Source of the DNA: Dugong dugon
Taxonomy: Eukaryota; Chordata; Mammalia; Sirenia; Dugongidae
NCBI GenBank assembly: GCA_030035585.1
Contig: CM057475.1
Location: 5,713,501 to 5,777,500 of the forward strand
Length of the DNA stretch: 64,000 bases
Direction: 5' to 3'
The notes under the pieces were generated by a model. It saw only the letters and a program-made list of their open reading frames with translations. It did no database searches and was not told the origin of the DNA. Shown here in pieces: positions 49,173-60,715 of the stretch. Each line of letters starts with the position of its first letter. The stretch's first letter is position 1. The position numbers and the translations under genes were made by a program.

Positions 49173-49897
49173 TAGTCATGCATCATATAACCCTATTCAG
49201 GCAACGTCTGACTCCATGTACATATGTGGTGGGTTTTTTTTTTTTTTGAAATTTGGGTCTTTATTAGAACTCTTTAAATTCATGTTTGCAAACATTTAAT
49301 ACAGGAGAAGAAAAAAAAAAAAAAACAGCCATCATTCTTAACCCAGGGGGTAGAAGCAGGACCTATAAGAACAGGGTTCAAGACAGGGCTTGCACTTTAA
49401 CCTCTGCGTGGCTCCTGCCCTGGGGCACAAACTACTTTTAAAGCTTCGTAACCCAGACCTGTGCAGCATCCAGAGCCTGATGGGTGCCGGCCGCCCGGGC
49501 TGCCTCTGGAGTCTGATGGATTCTGGCCTCTGGGGCAGTGTCTGGAGCCTGCCAGGTGCCGGCCTCCAGGGCAGGACCCTTCTCTGAACTTTGCACCTGA
49601 TGCTGGCAGTGATAGCCAAGTTCATGATCATCTTGACTAGGTCCTTCTGTTATTAAGTCCACCCAAATATCAAGATCTAGTCCTCGCCTTTGGGGTCCAA
49701 CCAGCTCATGCAGAGAATGATCTGTGACACACACTCAGTTGTGCAGGATATGCTCTCTGCGCGAACCAAAGATCACTTCCACCAGCTGTGCCTCAAGGTG
49801 AACTGCATGGTATATAATATGGTGTTTGTACAACATCCAAATCACATAATATCCTGTTTCACAGACCATGTCGCGGACGTTAAACAACACATGACTG
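49173..49897. mobile_element. MER2-like Tigger element interrupted by a retrocopy
   Basis: Ends TAGTCATGCATCATATAA (left) and complement of TTAAACAACACATGACTG (right), each next to TA. These are the termini of MER2-type non-autonomous Tigger elements. Between 49229 and about 49800 a retrocopy replaces or splits the interior. Confidence 0.65.
49229..49800 (-). pseudogene. Processed retrocopy of an unidentified gene
   Basis: On the minus strand the segment ends in an AATAAA signal ('ttctaataaagaccc', near 49262) followed by about 15 A, the signature of an L1-mobilised mRNA copy. An upstream frame reads VHLEAQLVEVIFGSRREHIL. After a frameshift another reads RRGLDLDIWVDLITEGPSQD then DHELGYHCQHQVQ, and a Pro/Ala-rich segment follows. 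I do not recognise the parent gene. The GC content is higher than the flanks. An A-run near 49310-49324 may be an internal priming site or a second insertion. Confidence 0.6.
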
Positions 49898-50180
49898 TAG
49901 ATGCATCTCAAAAAGGTCATGATGAGTTTAAAAAAAAAAAAAAGCCTTACATACGAGTGCATGCTGTATGTTTCCTGTATATGAAGTTTTACAAGAGACA
50001 AAACTAATCTATGGTGAAAAACTTTAGAACAGTGGTAGCCTGATGGTGTGGGGGCAGGAGTTGCCTTGGGAGAGATGAGGGAACTCTCTAGGATGATGAT
50101 AATGTCCTGTATCTTGATAGGAGTTAGGGTTACAAAGGTGTATGTATGTATTTGTTGAAACTTGTTGAATGGTAGTACAG

Positions 50181-51139
50181 TGCAACGGGTTTCTCTTTAT
50201 ATATGGACTTTCTGACCCTGGGTTTGTAGTTCTGCCAAGATGATTTGCTAGGCCACAGTCTTGCAAAGGGATTGGTTAGTCTACTATGCAAATAGTGTAT
50301 GTAAAACCCTTGCAGGGCTTGGTCGATTACTATGCAAATTAGGTGATTGACCTACTGAGGGGATTGGTCAGTTCATGGTCTTGGTGGGAGCAGTAAGCTT
50401 GTAAAAGGGCCAGTCCCACAGAGGTTGAGGGAGACCTCATTATCATCAAGAAGAGCCTGGAGTAGAACACATCCTTTGGACCCAGGGTCCCTGCATTGAG
50501 AACCTCTTAGACCCAGGAGACATAGCTGTAACACTAAAGACAGTGCGATGTAGTGGGAACCAGGAGACCAGCACAAGACGCCTGTGGTGGGCTTACTGAC
50601 CCACAGAGAGAGAGGAGCTGAGTGTCTTTGGGCAGGAGTCTTGATGGCAGAGTTGGGTGCCTCCATGCACTTGTTGGCAGAGCTGAAGAGTTGTGACACT
50701 CGCCCAAGCAGGGCTTGGAGGCAGTAGGCCCAAGCGAAGGGCCTAGTGGCAGTAGGCCCTAGCAGAGGGCCTGCTGCTGGCATGGCTGAGAAGGAGCTGA
50801 GAGCTGTCTTGGTTGGAAACTGTTCTGTTCGATGAACTCTATCCTGTCTCCTGAGTTGTATCCTGTTACCTCCAAGTTGATCCTGAGTTGTAGCCTGTTA
50901 CTTCCCTAATAAACCACATAATCATGAGTATAGCTTGTGAGTTCTTTGTGGCCATTGCAGTGAATTACCAAACCCAACAGAAAAGTAGAGAGTGTCATCG
51001 GGAGGACTACTGTGAGAGAATTGGTAAAGAGTTCAAGAGTGGAGGTTTGTTTGACCTCTGTCTCATAGGAATCAGGTTTGTGCTGGTCTTGATTCTCCTC
51101 CCTCCTTTTGAAGTTGGATGAGTTCAGACACTACTAGAT
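50181..51139 (+). mobile_element. ERV solo LTR
   Basis: About 960 bp starting TGCAACGGG, with a polyadenylation signal AATAAA at 50909-50914. Candidate 5-bp duplications TACAG are at 50176-50180 and 51140-51144. The 3' edge does not end in the usual CA, so the right border is approximate. It interrupts the old L1 3'UTR. No gag, pol or env sequence adjoins it. Possibly a solo LTR from recombination. Confidence 0.6.
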
Positions 51140-51330
51140 TACAGGTAGGTTAAGGTTTGTGTATTTCATTGAATGTAAATTTTACCTCAAAAGAAAAAAC
51201 ACTATAAAAAAGTACTGAACTCTAGTTATTGACATGCAGACTGAATTGATCAGGGGTGAAATGTATGGATGCCCACAACTTGCTACAAAATCGTAAAAAC
51301 ATGGATTGATGTGTGTGTGAAGGATGGATA

Positions 51331-51525
51331 CCAAAAATCCAAACCCACTGCTGACTCGTAGTGACCCTATACTACAGAGTAGAGCTGACCCATAGGGTTT
51401 GCAAGACTGCATATCTTTATGGAAGCAGACTGCCACATCTTTCTCCTGCGGAGTAGCTGGTGAGTTCGAACCGCCGACCTTTCAGTTAGCAACTGAATGC
51501 TTTAACCACTGTGCCACCAGGGCTT
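51331..51525 (-). repeat. AfroSINE, antisense
   Basis: Complete long-form copy, 'aatccaaacccactgctgac' to 'gtgccaccagggct'. It sits exactly at the 5' edge of the younger L1. Confidence 0.92.
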
Positions 51526-54500
51526 TTTGAAAGATAAATAGATAGGAAAACAATTGAAAGCGTTAACAAGACTAAAACCTTGTTCTTTGAAAAGATCAAC
51601 AAAGTTGATAAACCATTGACCAAACTGACAAAAGAAAAACAGGAGAGGAAGCAGATAACCTGTGTAAGAAATGAGATGGGTGATATCACAACAGACCCAA
51701 CTGAAATTAAAAGAATCATAACAGAATACTATGAAAAATTGTACTGTAACAAATTTGAAAACATAGAGGAAATGGACAAATTTCTGGAAGCTCACTACCT
51801 ACCTAAACTAAAACAGAGGTAGAACAACTAAATAAACCCATAACAAAAGAAGAGATTGAATAGGTAATTAAAAACTCCCAACAGAAAAAAAGCCCTGGCC
51901 TGGATGGCTTCACTGGAGAATTCTACCAAACTTTCAGAGAAGAGTTAACACCACTACTACTAAAGATATTTCAGAGCATAGAAAAGAATGGAATACTCCC
52001 AAATTCATTCTATGAGGCCAGCATAACCCTGATACCAAAACCAGGTAAAGACACCACAAAAAAAGAAAATTACAGACCAGTATCCCTCATGAACATTGAC
52101 GCAAAAATCTTCAACAAAATTCTAGCCAATAGAATTCAGCAACATAGAAAAAAAATAAGTTACCATGATCAAGTGGGATTTATACCAGCTATGCAGGGAT
52201 GGTTCAACATTAGAAAAATAATCAATGTGATCCATCACATAAATAAAACAAAAGACAAGAACCATATGATCTTATCAATCAGTGAAGAAAAGGCATTTGA
52301 CAAAGTCTAACACCCATTCATGATAAAAACTCTCAACAAAATATGAATAGAAGGGAAATTCCTCAATATAATTAAGGGCATTTATACAAAGCCAACAGCC
52401 AGCATCATCCTAAATGGAGACAGTCTGAAAGCATTCCCCTTGAGAAGGGGAACCACACAAGGATGCCCTTTATCACCACTCTTATTCAACATTGTGCTGG
52501 AGGTCCTAGCCAGAGCAGTTAGGCTAGAAAAAGAAATAAAGGGCATCCAAATTGGTAGCGAAGAAGTAAAAGTATCTCTATTTAGAGATGGCATGATCTC
52601 ATACACAGAAAACCCCAAAGAATCCACAAGAAAACTACTGGAACTAATAGAAGATTTCAGCAAAGTTTCAGGGTATGAGATAAACATACAAAAATGTTAG
52701 ATTCTTCTAGACCAACAAAGAGAACCTCGAAGAGGAGATCACCTAATCAGTACCATTTACAATAGCCCCCAAGAAGATAAAATAAACTTAGGAATAAATC
52801 TAACCATAGACGTAAAAAACCTATACAACAAAAACTACAAGACACTACTGCGAGAAACCAAAAACAACCTGCATAAGTGGAAAAACATACCTTGCTCATG
52901 GATAGGTAGACTCAGCATTGTGAAAATGTCAGTTCCACCCAAAGTGATCTACAGATACAGTGCAATCCCGATTGAAATTCCACCGGCATTTTTTAATGAG
53001 ATGGAGAAACAAATCACCAGCTTCATATGGAAAGGGAAGAGGCACCGAATAAATAAGTAAAGCATTACTCAAAAAGAAGAACAAAGTGGGAGACCTCACA
53101 CTACCTGATTTTAGAACCTATTATACTGCCACAATAGTCAAAACAACCTGGTACTGGTACAGCAACAGATACATAGACCAGTGGAACAGAATTGAGAATC
53201 CAGACATAAATTCATCCACCTATGAGCAGCTGATACTTGACAAAGGCCCAAAGTCTGTTTGTTGGGGAAAAGACAGTCTCTATAACAAATGGTACTGGCA
53301 TAACTGGATATCCATCTGCCAAAAAACTGTAACACGACCCATACCTCACACCGTGCACAAAAACTAACTCAAAATGGATCAAAGACTTAAATATAAAATC
53401 GAAAACGATAAAGATCATGGAAGAAAAAATAGGGACAACGCTAGGAGCCGTAATACATGGCATAAACAGAATACAAATCATAAGTAACAATGCACAAACA
53501 CCAGAAGATAAACTAGGTAACTGGGAGCTCCTAAAAATCAAACACTTATGCTCATCAAAAGACTTCACCAAAAGAGTCAAAAGACAGTTTACAGACTGGG
53601 AAAAAAATTTTGGCTACGACAAATCTGATCAGCATCTAATCTCTAAAATCTACAAGATACTGCAAAACCTCAACAACAAAAAGACGAATAACCCAGTTCA
53701 AAAATGGGCAAAGGATATGAATAGGCACTTTGACAAAAGATATTCAGGTAGCTAACAGACACATGAAGAAATGCTCACGGTCATTAGCCATTAGAGAAAT
53801 GCAGATCAAAACTACAATGAGATATGATCTCACCCCAGCAAAGCTAGCATTAATCCAAAAAACACAAAATAATAAAAGCTGGAGAGATTGTGGAGAGACT
53901 GGAACAGTTACACACAGTTGGTGGGAATGTAAAATGGTACAACCACTTTAGGAACCAATTTGACGTTTCCTTAAAAAGCTAGAAATAGAAGTACCATACG
54001 ATCCAGCTATCCCACTCCTTGGAATATATCCTAGACAAATAAGAGCCGTCACACGAATAGATATGTGCACTCCCATGTTCATTGCAGTACTGTTCACAAT
54101 AGCAAAAAGATGGAAACCACCTAGTGCCCATCAACAGATGAATGGATAAATAAATTATGGTATATCCACACAATGGAATGCTATGCAATGATAAAGAACT
54201 ACGATGAAGCCATGAAACATCTTATAACATGGAGGAATCTGGAAGTCATTATGCTGAGTGAATTTAGTCGCAGAAGGACAAATATCGTATAAGACCTCTA
54301 TTATAAGAACTCAAGAAGAGGTTTAAACACAGAAGAAAACATTCTTTGATCGTTACAAGGGTGGGGAGGGAGGGTGAGGGTTATTCACTAACTAGATAGT
54401 AGACGAGAATTATCTTAGGTAAAGGGAAGAACAGCACACACTACAGGGGAAGTCAGCACAACTGGATTAAACCAAAGCTAAGAAGTTTCCTGAATACAAT

Positions 54501-55268
54501 CAAATACTTCGAGGGTCAGAGTAGCAGGGGTAGGGGTCTGAAGACCATGCTTTCAGGGGACATGTAGGTCAATTGGCATAACAAAGTTTATTAATGTTCT
54601 GCATCCTACTTTGATGAGTGGCATCTGGGGTCTTAAAAGCTTGCAAGCGGCCATCTAAGATGCATCAGTTGGTCCCAACCACCTGGAGTAAAGCAGAATG
54701 AAGAACACCAAAGACACAAGGAAAGTAGTAGCCCAAGAGACAGAAAGGGCCACATAAACCAGAGACTTCATTGGCCTAAGACCAGAAGAACTAGATAGTG
54801 TTCGGCTACCTCCAATGACTGCCCTGACAGGGTACACAACAGAGAGTCCCGGATGGAGCAGGAGAAAGGTGGGGTGCAGAACTCAAATTCTAGTAAGAAG
54901 ACCAGACTTAATGGTCTGACTGAGACTGGAGGTGCCCTGGAAAGCACAGCGCCTGGATTCTCTCTCAGCCCAGAACTAAAACAGTTTCCTAGACCAACTC
55001 TTCAGACAGGGATTGGACTGGACTGTGGGAAATAAAGTGATACTCGTGAGGAGTGTGCCTGTTAGCTCAAGTAGATACAAGAGACTAAATGGGCAGCTTC
55101 TGTCTGGAGCTGAGATGGGAAGGCGCAGAGGGTTAGGAGCTGGTTCATTGGACATGGGGATTTAGGGGTGGAAAGGAGGAGTGTGCTGTCACAGTATGGG
55201 GAGAGCAGTTAGAGTCACATAACAATGTATGTATAAATTTTTGTATTGGAAAAAGTAAAAAATAAAAA
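51526..55268 (+). mobile_element. 5'-truncated L1 LINE, sense
   Basis: About 3.7 kb: the ORF2 region from before the RT domain ([20 protein letters not shown]) through the C-terminus, then the family 3'UTR (54300-55250). The catalytic motif is FRDGMI at 52581-52598, the same as in the antisense copy at 10484-18051. Several stops break ORF2. Together with the SINE it is flanked by GATGGATA (51323-51330 and 55269-55276). Confidence 0.92.
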
Positions 55269-55289
55269 GATGGATAGACATGAAAAAAG

Positions 55290-56205
55290 TAAATATAGTA
55301 AAATGTTAATTTTAAAAACTAAACATTGAGTATATGGGTGTTCACTGTATAGTTATTTTAACTTTGCTGTGTTTTTAAAAATTTTTTCATAATGTCAGGA
55401 AAAATGGTTGCCATCACTAGAGGGATGGTTAAAGAAATTGTACATCCATATTATGAGCATGTACATAAATGTTTAACATTTATCATTATATTGCATGCAA
55501 AGATTTTTAAGGCTTTCTCTTAAGGCACAAAAACAAGTTGCAGAAAAATTTAGTATACCATTTAATTATTGTATTAACATAACACAAAGCTAAATTTCTG
55601 TATTTGTGTGTGTGTGTGTGCGTGTGTGTGTGTGTCTGTGTGTATGCATGCTTAGAAGGAGACAATCCTGTTAATATCTGAGAAGTAGTTTGGAATTGAG
55701 GATTTGTGGTCAAGGAAGACTTTGACTTCATTGAATTGACATTTTTAAAGCATGAACGCATTCACGCTTAATTAAAAATTAATAGAAAAGAAGGGTTTGT
55801 GGTTCATCACAGAGGGATACATGAGGATAAAAGTTTCAACATCATCAGTAATCAGAGAAAGACAAAATGCCAGTAAAGTGTCATTTTTGACTGTCAGATT
55901 GCAAAGATAACAAGAATGTGCTCATCCTTTATATTAGTAAGATATGGAGTTGAATACTTTACAGCACCAGTAGGAATACAAAGTGATAGAACCTTTGTGG
56001 AGGACAAATTAGTAGCCTGTATCAAAAGCCTTTTTAAAAAAGCCCATGCTTTTTGATTTAGTGTTTACACTTATAGAGATAAATACACAAAGATGTATGT
56101 AATGTTCTTCACCTGAAAGATTACATCTTCCTGGGAGGAAGTTATGGGAAAATGCGTGCAAGGTATTTGGAAAAAATTGCTGAGTTATGTCAACATGCTC
56201 CAAGC
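55290..56205 (+). repeat. Old L1 3'UTR-like sequence
   Basis: 'atgggtgttcactgtatag' and 'ttttcataatgtcaggaaa' are old L1 3'UTR wording. 'catcactagagggatggtta' and 'gcatgcaaagatttttaagg' continue in similar style. The part after 55650 is weaker. Confidence 0.5.
55604..55643 (+). repeat. (TG)n microsatellite, interrupted
   Basis: About 18 TG units with a CG and a CT interruption. Confidence 0.95.
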
Positions 56206-56209
56206 ATTT

Positions 56210-57235
56210 GATCAGGATAATATAATGAAGAGATCAGTAGAAAAATCGTCCATATGGCAAGAATGCTGAATTTAGAACTTGATGTCAGCAGTGTGGAACA
56301 GCTTATAGATCGGGAAGAAGGGGAATTGAAAGATCAGGACACATTGGATTTTGAAGAGGAAAGGCATACTGAAGAAGAAAGAAACAACGAGGAAGAGGAA
56401 GGAGAGAAGTTGTCAAAAATTTTTACAGTGAAGTCATGGAGATCATGATTTTTGTGAACTACAGTGAAAGGATTCAAACCCAAACTCAAACCCACTGCTG
56501 TCAAGTCAATTCAGACTCATAGTGACCATATAGGACAGAGTAGAACTGCCCCAGAGGGTTTCCAAGGCTGTAATCCTTACAGAAGCAGACTATCACATCT
56601 TTCTCACGTGGAGCAGCTGGTGGATTTGAACCACTGACCTTTCGGTTAGCACTCGAGTGCTTTAACTGCTGTGCCACTAGGGCCCGTAGTGAAAGGATTA
56701 GCTAACGTTTTTTTCTGAACTAAATCAGAGGCCTCAGTTGCTTGAAAACATGGACCCAAATGCTGTTCGCTTTGCTAACGTCAGTAGGCAGATTTGGGAA
56801 GCAGTGAGATGTAGCCGCAAAATATATGAAGAAAAAAACAAAAGGACTATTCAGACAACTCTTACTAATTTTCTGGCGAGAAACGCAATCCCCATTCCCA
56901 GGAATAATCCAGATGATCGAGAAACTTTGACAAGTGGAATTATTACCGCAACTGACAAAATGCCAGCATCGCCCAACTCTTCTTCATCGTCAGTAAATTT
57001 TTATGATTTGCATATTTTTGTACGTATGTATATATGTATTAAAATATATCTGTAAGTTTATATGTAATGTATCCAACCCCCAGGGACAGTAAAGATCGAA
57101 TTTATAAAGATACTGATAATAAAAGGCAGTCATAATGAAAACTAAAAAAAAAAAAAAGTATTCCACTTATGTCAAAACTGAGTTAAGATGGAGTCATCGG
57201 ACCAGAATCCTGTTGTAAGTTGGGGACTACCTGTA
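56210..57235 (+). pseudogene. Tigger/pogo DNA transposon: transposase C-terminus and 3' end
   Basis: Two frames, 56254-56448 and 56738-57000, are separated by a SINE. The first reads MLNLELDVSSVEQLIDREEG followed by a Glu-rich run. The second reads MDPNAVRFANVSRQIWEAVR and RTIQTTLTNFLAR. Together they resemble the C-terminal tail of Tigger (CENP-B-like, DDE) transposases. The sequence ends with 'gttgtaagttggggactacc' 'tgta', a Tigger-type terminal repeat next to TA. The catalytic core and 5' end are missing, so it is dead. Confidence 0.7.
56475..56687 (-). repeat. AfroSINE, antisense, with exact 12-bp TSD
   Basis: Long-form copy in the Tigger coding remnant. AGTGAAAGGATT occurs exactly at 56463-56474 and 56688-56699. 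Confidence 0.95.
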
Positions 57236-57382
57236 TACAGACAGAGAGAGAAAGAAAGGGAGAAACACTGCATAAAATTATCTATGTAGACCATCCAGTA
57301 GAAGGCAGAGCTTTACTTGTGGGAGAATTTTATTTTTTTAAATTGAAGTTTTGGTAAAAGTTTACACAGCAGGATAGATTCC

Positions 57383-57955
57383 TGTTATGGATTGAATTGT
57401 ATCCCCCAGAACTATGTGTCAGCTTGACTAGGCCGTGATCCCAGTATTGTATGATTGTCCACCGTTTTGTCATCTGATGTGATTTTTCTGTGTGTTGTAA
57501 ATCCAGCCTCTATGATGTTAATGAGGTGAGATTATCAGCAGTTTTATTAAAGATGCAGGACTCAGTCTATAAGATTAGGTTTTGTCTAAAGCCAATCTCT
57601 TTTGAGATATAAAAGAGAGGCCAGCAGAGAGACAGGGGGACCTCATACCACCAAGAAAGCAGCTCTGGGAACAGAGTGCATCCTTTGGACCCAGCATCCC
57701 TGTGCTGAGAAGCTCTTACACCAGGGAAAAATTGATGACAAGGACCTTCCTGCAGAGCTGACAGGAAGCCTTCCCCTGGAAGTGACACCCTGAATTCGGC
57801 CTTCTAGCCTCCTAGACTAGAAGGGTCGCTGTGAGTCAAAATTGACTTGACGGCAATGGGTAGTAGTAGTAGCCTTCTAGACTGTGAGAGGATAAATTTC
57901 TTTTTGTTAAAGCCATACTTGTGGTATTTCTCTTACAGTAGCACTGGAGAACTAA
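57383..57955 (+). mobile_element. MaLR-type solo LTR, sense, with small insertion
   Basis: Starts TGTTATGGATTGAATTGTAT and runs through 'ccaatctcttttgagatata' and 'agaggataaatttcttttt' to 'cactggagaacta'. Same family as 2078-2606. A short RTE/SINE tail (about 57818-57872, 'gtcgctgtgagtcaaaattg') interrupts it, with CCTTCTAG repeated nearby. Confidence 0.75.
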
Positions 57956-58269
57956 AAAAGTTCCCATTTGACAATTTCTGCCCAAATTGTTCAGTGATGT
58001 TAGTTATATTTATCACACTGTGTCAGCATTCTCTTTAATTGTGTTGTTTGTTCCATTTCCAATATTCTTAATTTCCCTGTCTCTTCTTATCTTTGCTTTT
58101 GAATAATTGTTGACCTTTTGGTCTTACACAGATGGTTTTTAAGTGGAGCACTGATCTTACGGGTAATGTCCTTTATTTTGTGTGCCACTCTACTATTTCA
58201 GTAAAGGGAGCAGGCTTGGTTCTAGGTTTAGAGTATCTCAGGGCAATAGCCTCTGTTCTCTGCTGTTCT

Positions 58270-59050
58270 AGTTTGTCTGTGTTTTTGTTTTTGTTTTTTT
58301 TAAATACAAATTTGAGTTATGCTCCATGTTTTTCTCCCATTCTGTCCAGGACCATCTATTGTGACCCTGGTCAGAAGGTTAGTAGTGGTAGCTGGATAGC
58401 ATCTAGTTCTTCTGGTCTCAGGGTAGATGAGGTTGTGGCTCATGTAGACTTGTTTCTTCTCTGAGCTTTTGGTTACCTTCTTACTGTTTTGCTCCTGATG
58501 AGTAGAGACCTGTAGTTGTGTCCTGCACAACCTATAGTTGTGGCCACTTGCAAGCTTTTAAGACCCCAGATGTTACTCACTTCAGTAGGATGGAGATCAT
58601 GATTTTTGTGGACTATGTTATGCCAGTTGACTGAGTTGTCCCATAAGACTATGATCCTAAGCTTTCAAACTCAGAAAACCAATATTGGAAGGTATTTGGT
58701 TATGTTTGTGGAGTATCCATATTTGTGTCTTCAATGAATATATGTGCCTGCACCCACATATTTGTATTTACTCGTACCTGTAGATACTTCTGTTCTTACA
58801 TCTGTACACACCTGTACTTATGCATATGCCAGTAGGCCTGTACTTATCCATATGTGCTCAAAGAGTCATTTTCACTTTGATTGTGCTGTGCTCACTACAT
58901 CTACATTTGATGCTACTTTTCCCATCACGAAAAAAAAAATGACAAGTCTCTGTGATCTAAAGTGTGCTGCCCTCCACCCCCCCAGTAAACACCAGTGAAC
59001 ATTCGTCTCTCTCTATATATATCTGTTCTTATCTTCTTATAAAAGAGGGA
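58270..59050 (-). repeat. L1 3'UTR, antisense
   Basis: 'gaccatctattgtgaccctg', 'agcatctagttcttctggtc' and 'ccacttgcaagcttttaaga' match the antisense 3'UTR of the window's L1 family. After 58720 the match is weak and the assignment is a guess. Confidence 0.65.
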
Positions 59051-59074
59051 TCATACAAAGTTTGTCCTTATATG

Positions 59075-60715
59075 CTTGACTTAAACAATGCAGGAAACAT
59101 CAAAAGAAGATGGAAGGAAGACAGAGAGTCACTTTACCAAAAATAATTGGTTGACATTCAGCCATTTCAGGAGGTAGCATATGATCAAGAATTGATGATA
59201 CTGAAGGAAGAGTTCCAAGCTGCACTGAAGGCATTGGTGAAAATCAAGGTTCCAGGCATTGACAGAGTATCAACTGAGATGTTTCAACAAATGGATGCAG
59301 CACTAGAAATCCTCACCCGTCTACGCCAAGAAATTTGGACGACAGCTAACTGGCGGCCACCCGACTGGAAGAGATCCATACTTGTACCCATTCTAAAGAA
59401 AGATGATCCAGCAGAACACAGAAATTATCAAACAGTATCGTTAATATCACACACAAGTTAAAATTTTGCTGAAGATCCTTCAAAAGCAGTTGTAGCAGTA
59501 CATCAACAGGGGACTGCCAGAAATTCAAGCTGGGTTCAGAAGAGGACGTAGAACAAGGGATATCATTGCTGATGTCAGATGGCTCATCATCATCATCATC
59601 TCTGAAAGCAGAGAATACCAGAAGGATGTTTACCTGTGTTTTATTGACGCTGCAAAAATGTTCGACTGTGTGGATCGTAACAAATTATGGATAACGTTGT
59701 GAGGAATGGAAATTCCAGAACACTTAATTGTCCTTATGAGGAGTTTGTAGTTAGACCACGAGGCAGTTGTTTGAACAGAACAAGGGGATACTACATGGTT
59801 TGAAGTCAGGAAAGGTGTGTGTCAAGGTTGTATCCTTTCACCATGCTTATTCAATCTGTATGCTGAGCAAATAATCCGAGAAGCTGGACTAAGTGAAGAA
59901 GAATGGGGGCATCAGGATTGGAGGAAGGCTCATTAGCAACCTGTGTTATGCAGATGACACAACCTTGCTTACTGAAAGTGAAGAGGACTTGAAGCACTTA
60001 CTGATGACGATCAAATACCACAGCCTTCAATACGGATTACATCTCAAAACAAAAATCCTCACAACTGGACCAATAAGCAACATCATGATAAACAGAGAAA
60101 AGATTTAAGTTGTCAAGGATTTCATTTTACTTGGATCTGTAGTCAAAACCCGTGGAGGCAGCAGTCAAGAAAGCAGATGACACATTGCATTGGGCTAATG
60201 TCCTGCAAAAGATCTTTTTAAAGTGTTAAAAAGCAAACATATCACGTTAGGGATTAAGGTGCACCTGACCCAAGCCATGATGTTTTCAGTCGCCTCATAA
60301 GCATGTGAAAGCTGGACAATGAATACGGAAGACTGAAGACAAATTGATGCCTTTGAATTATGTGTTGGTGAACAATATTGAATATACCACGGCATGCCAG
60401 AAGAACAAACAAATGCCAGAAGAACAAACAAATCTGTCTTGGAGGAAACACAGCCAGAATGCTCGTTAGAAGCGAAGATGACAAGACTTCATCTCACATA
60501 CTTTAGACATGTTATCAGGAGGGACCAGTCCCTGGAGTAAAGTAGAGGGTCAGTGAAAAAGAAGAAAACCTTCAATGAGATGGATTGACACAGTGGCTAC
60601 AGCAGTGGGTGCGGGTATAACAACGACTGTGAGGATGACGCAGGACTGGGCAGTGTTTCATTCTGTTATACATAGGATCACTGTGAGTTGGAATCGACTT
60701 GATGGCAATGGGTAT
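59075..60715 (+). mobile_element. RTE/BovB-type LINE, reverse transcriptase region and 3' end
   Basis: Sense copy, truncated at 5'. Frames read PGIDRVSTEMFQQMDAALEI (RT motif), NWRPPDWKRSILVPILKKDD, then after breaks FIDAAKMFDCVD and CYADDTT with the catalytic YADD at 59947-59958. A C-terminal region and the tail 'gagttggaatcgacttgatg' follow. Stops at about 59459 and 59700 and frameshifts make it inactive. It is the most complete RTE in the window. Confidence 0.9.

Larger units (their letters stand above)
44620..55400 (+). mobile_element. Old sense L1 split by six insertions
   Basis: Segments of one old L1 appear in order: 44620-45373 (ORF2 RT, with motif FAVDMI near 45264-45282), 46251-46642, 47942-48440, 48870-49170 (C-terminal ORF2), 49900-50180 and 51140-51330 (3'UTR), and 55269-55400 (3'UTR end). 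Each break rejoins in register; for example '...gtgtgaaggatggata' before 51331 rejoins 'gatggatagacatg' at 55269. It is a decayed pseudogene. Confidence 0.8.

Noticed and set aside
50373..50783. A 136-codon minus-strand frame
   Set aside because: It lies wholly inside the ERV LTR and on the strand opposite its transcription; GC-rich LTR sequence gives long chance frames.
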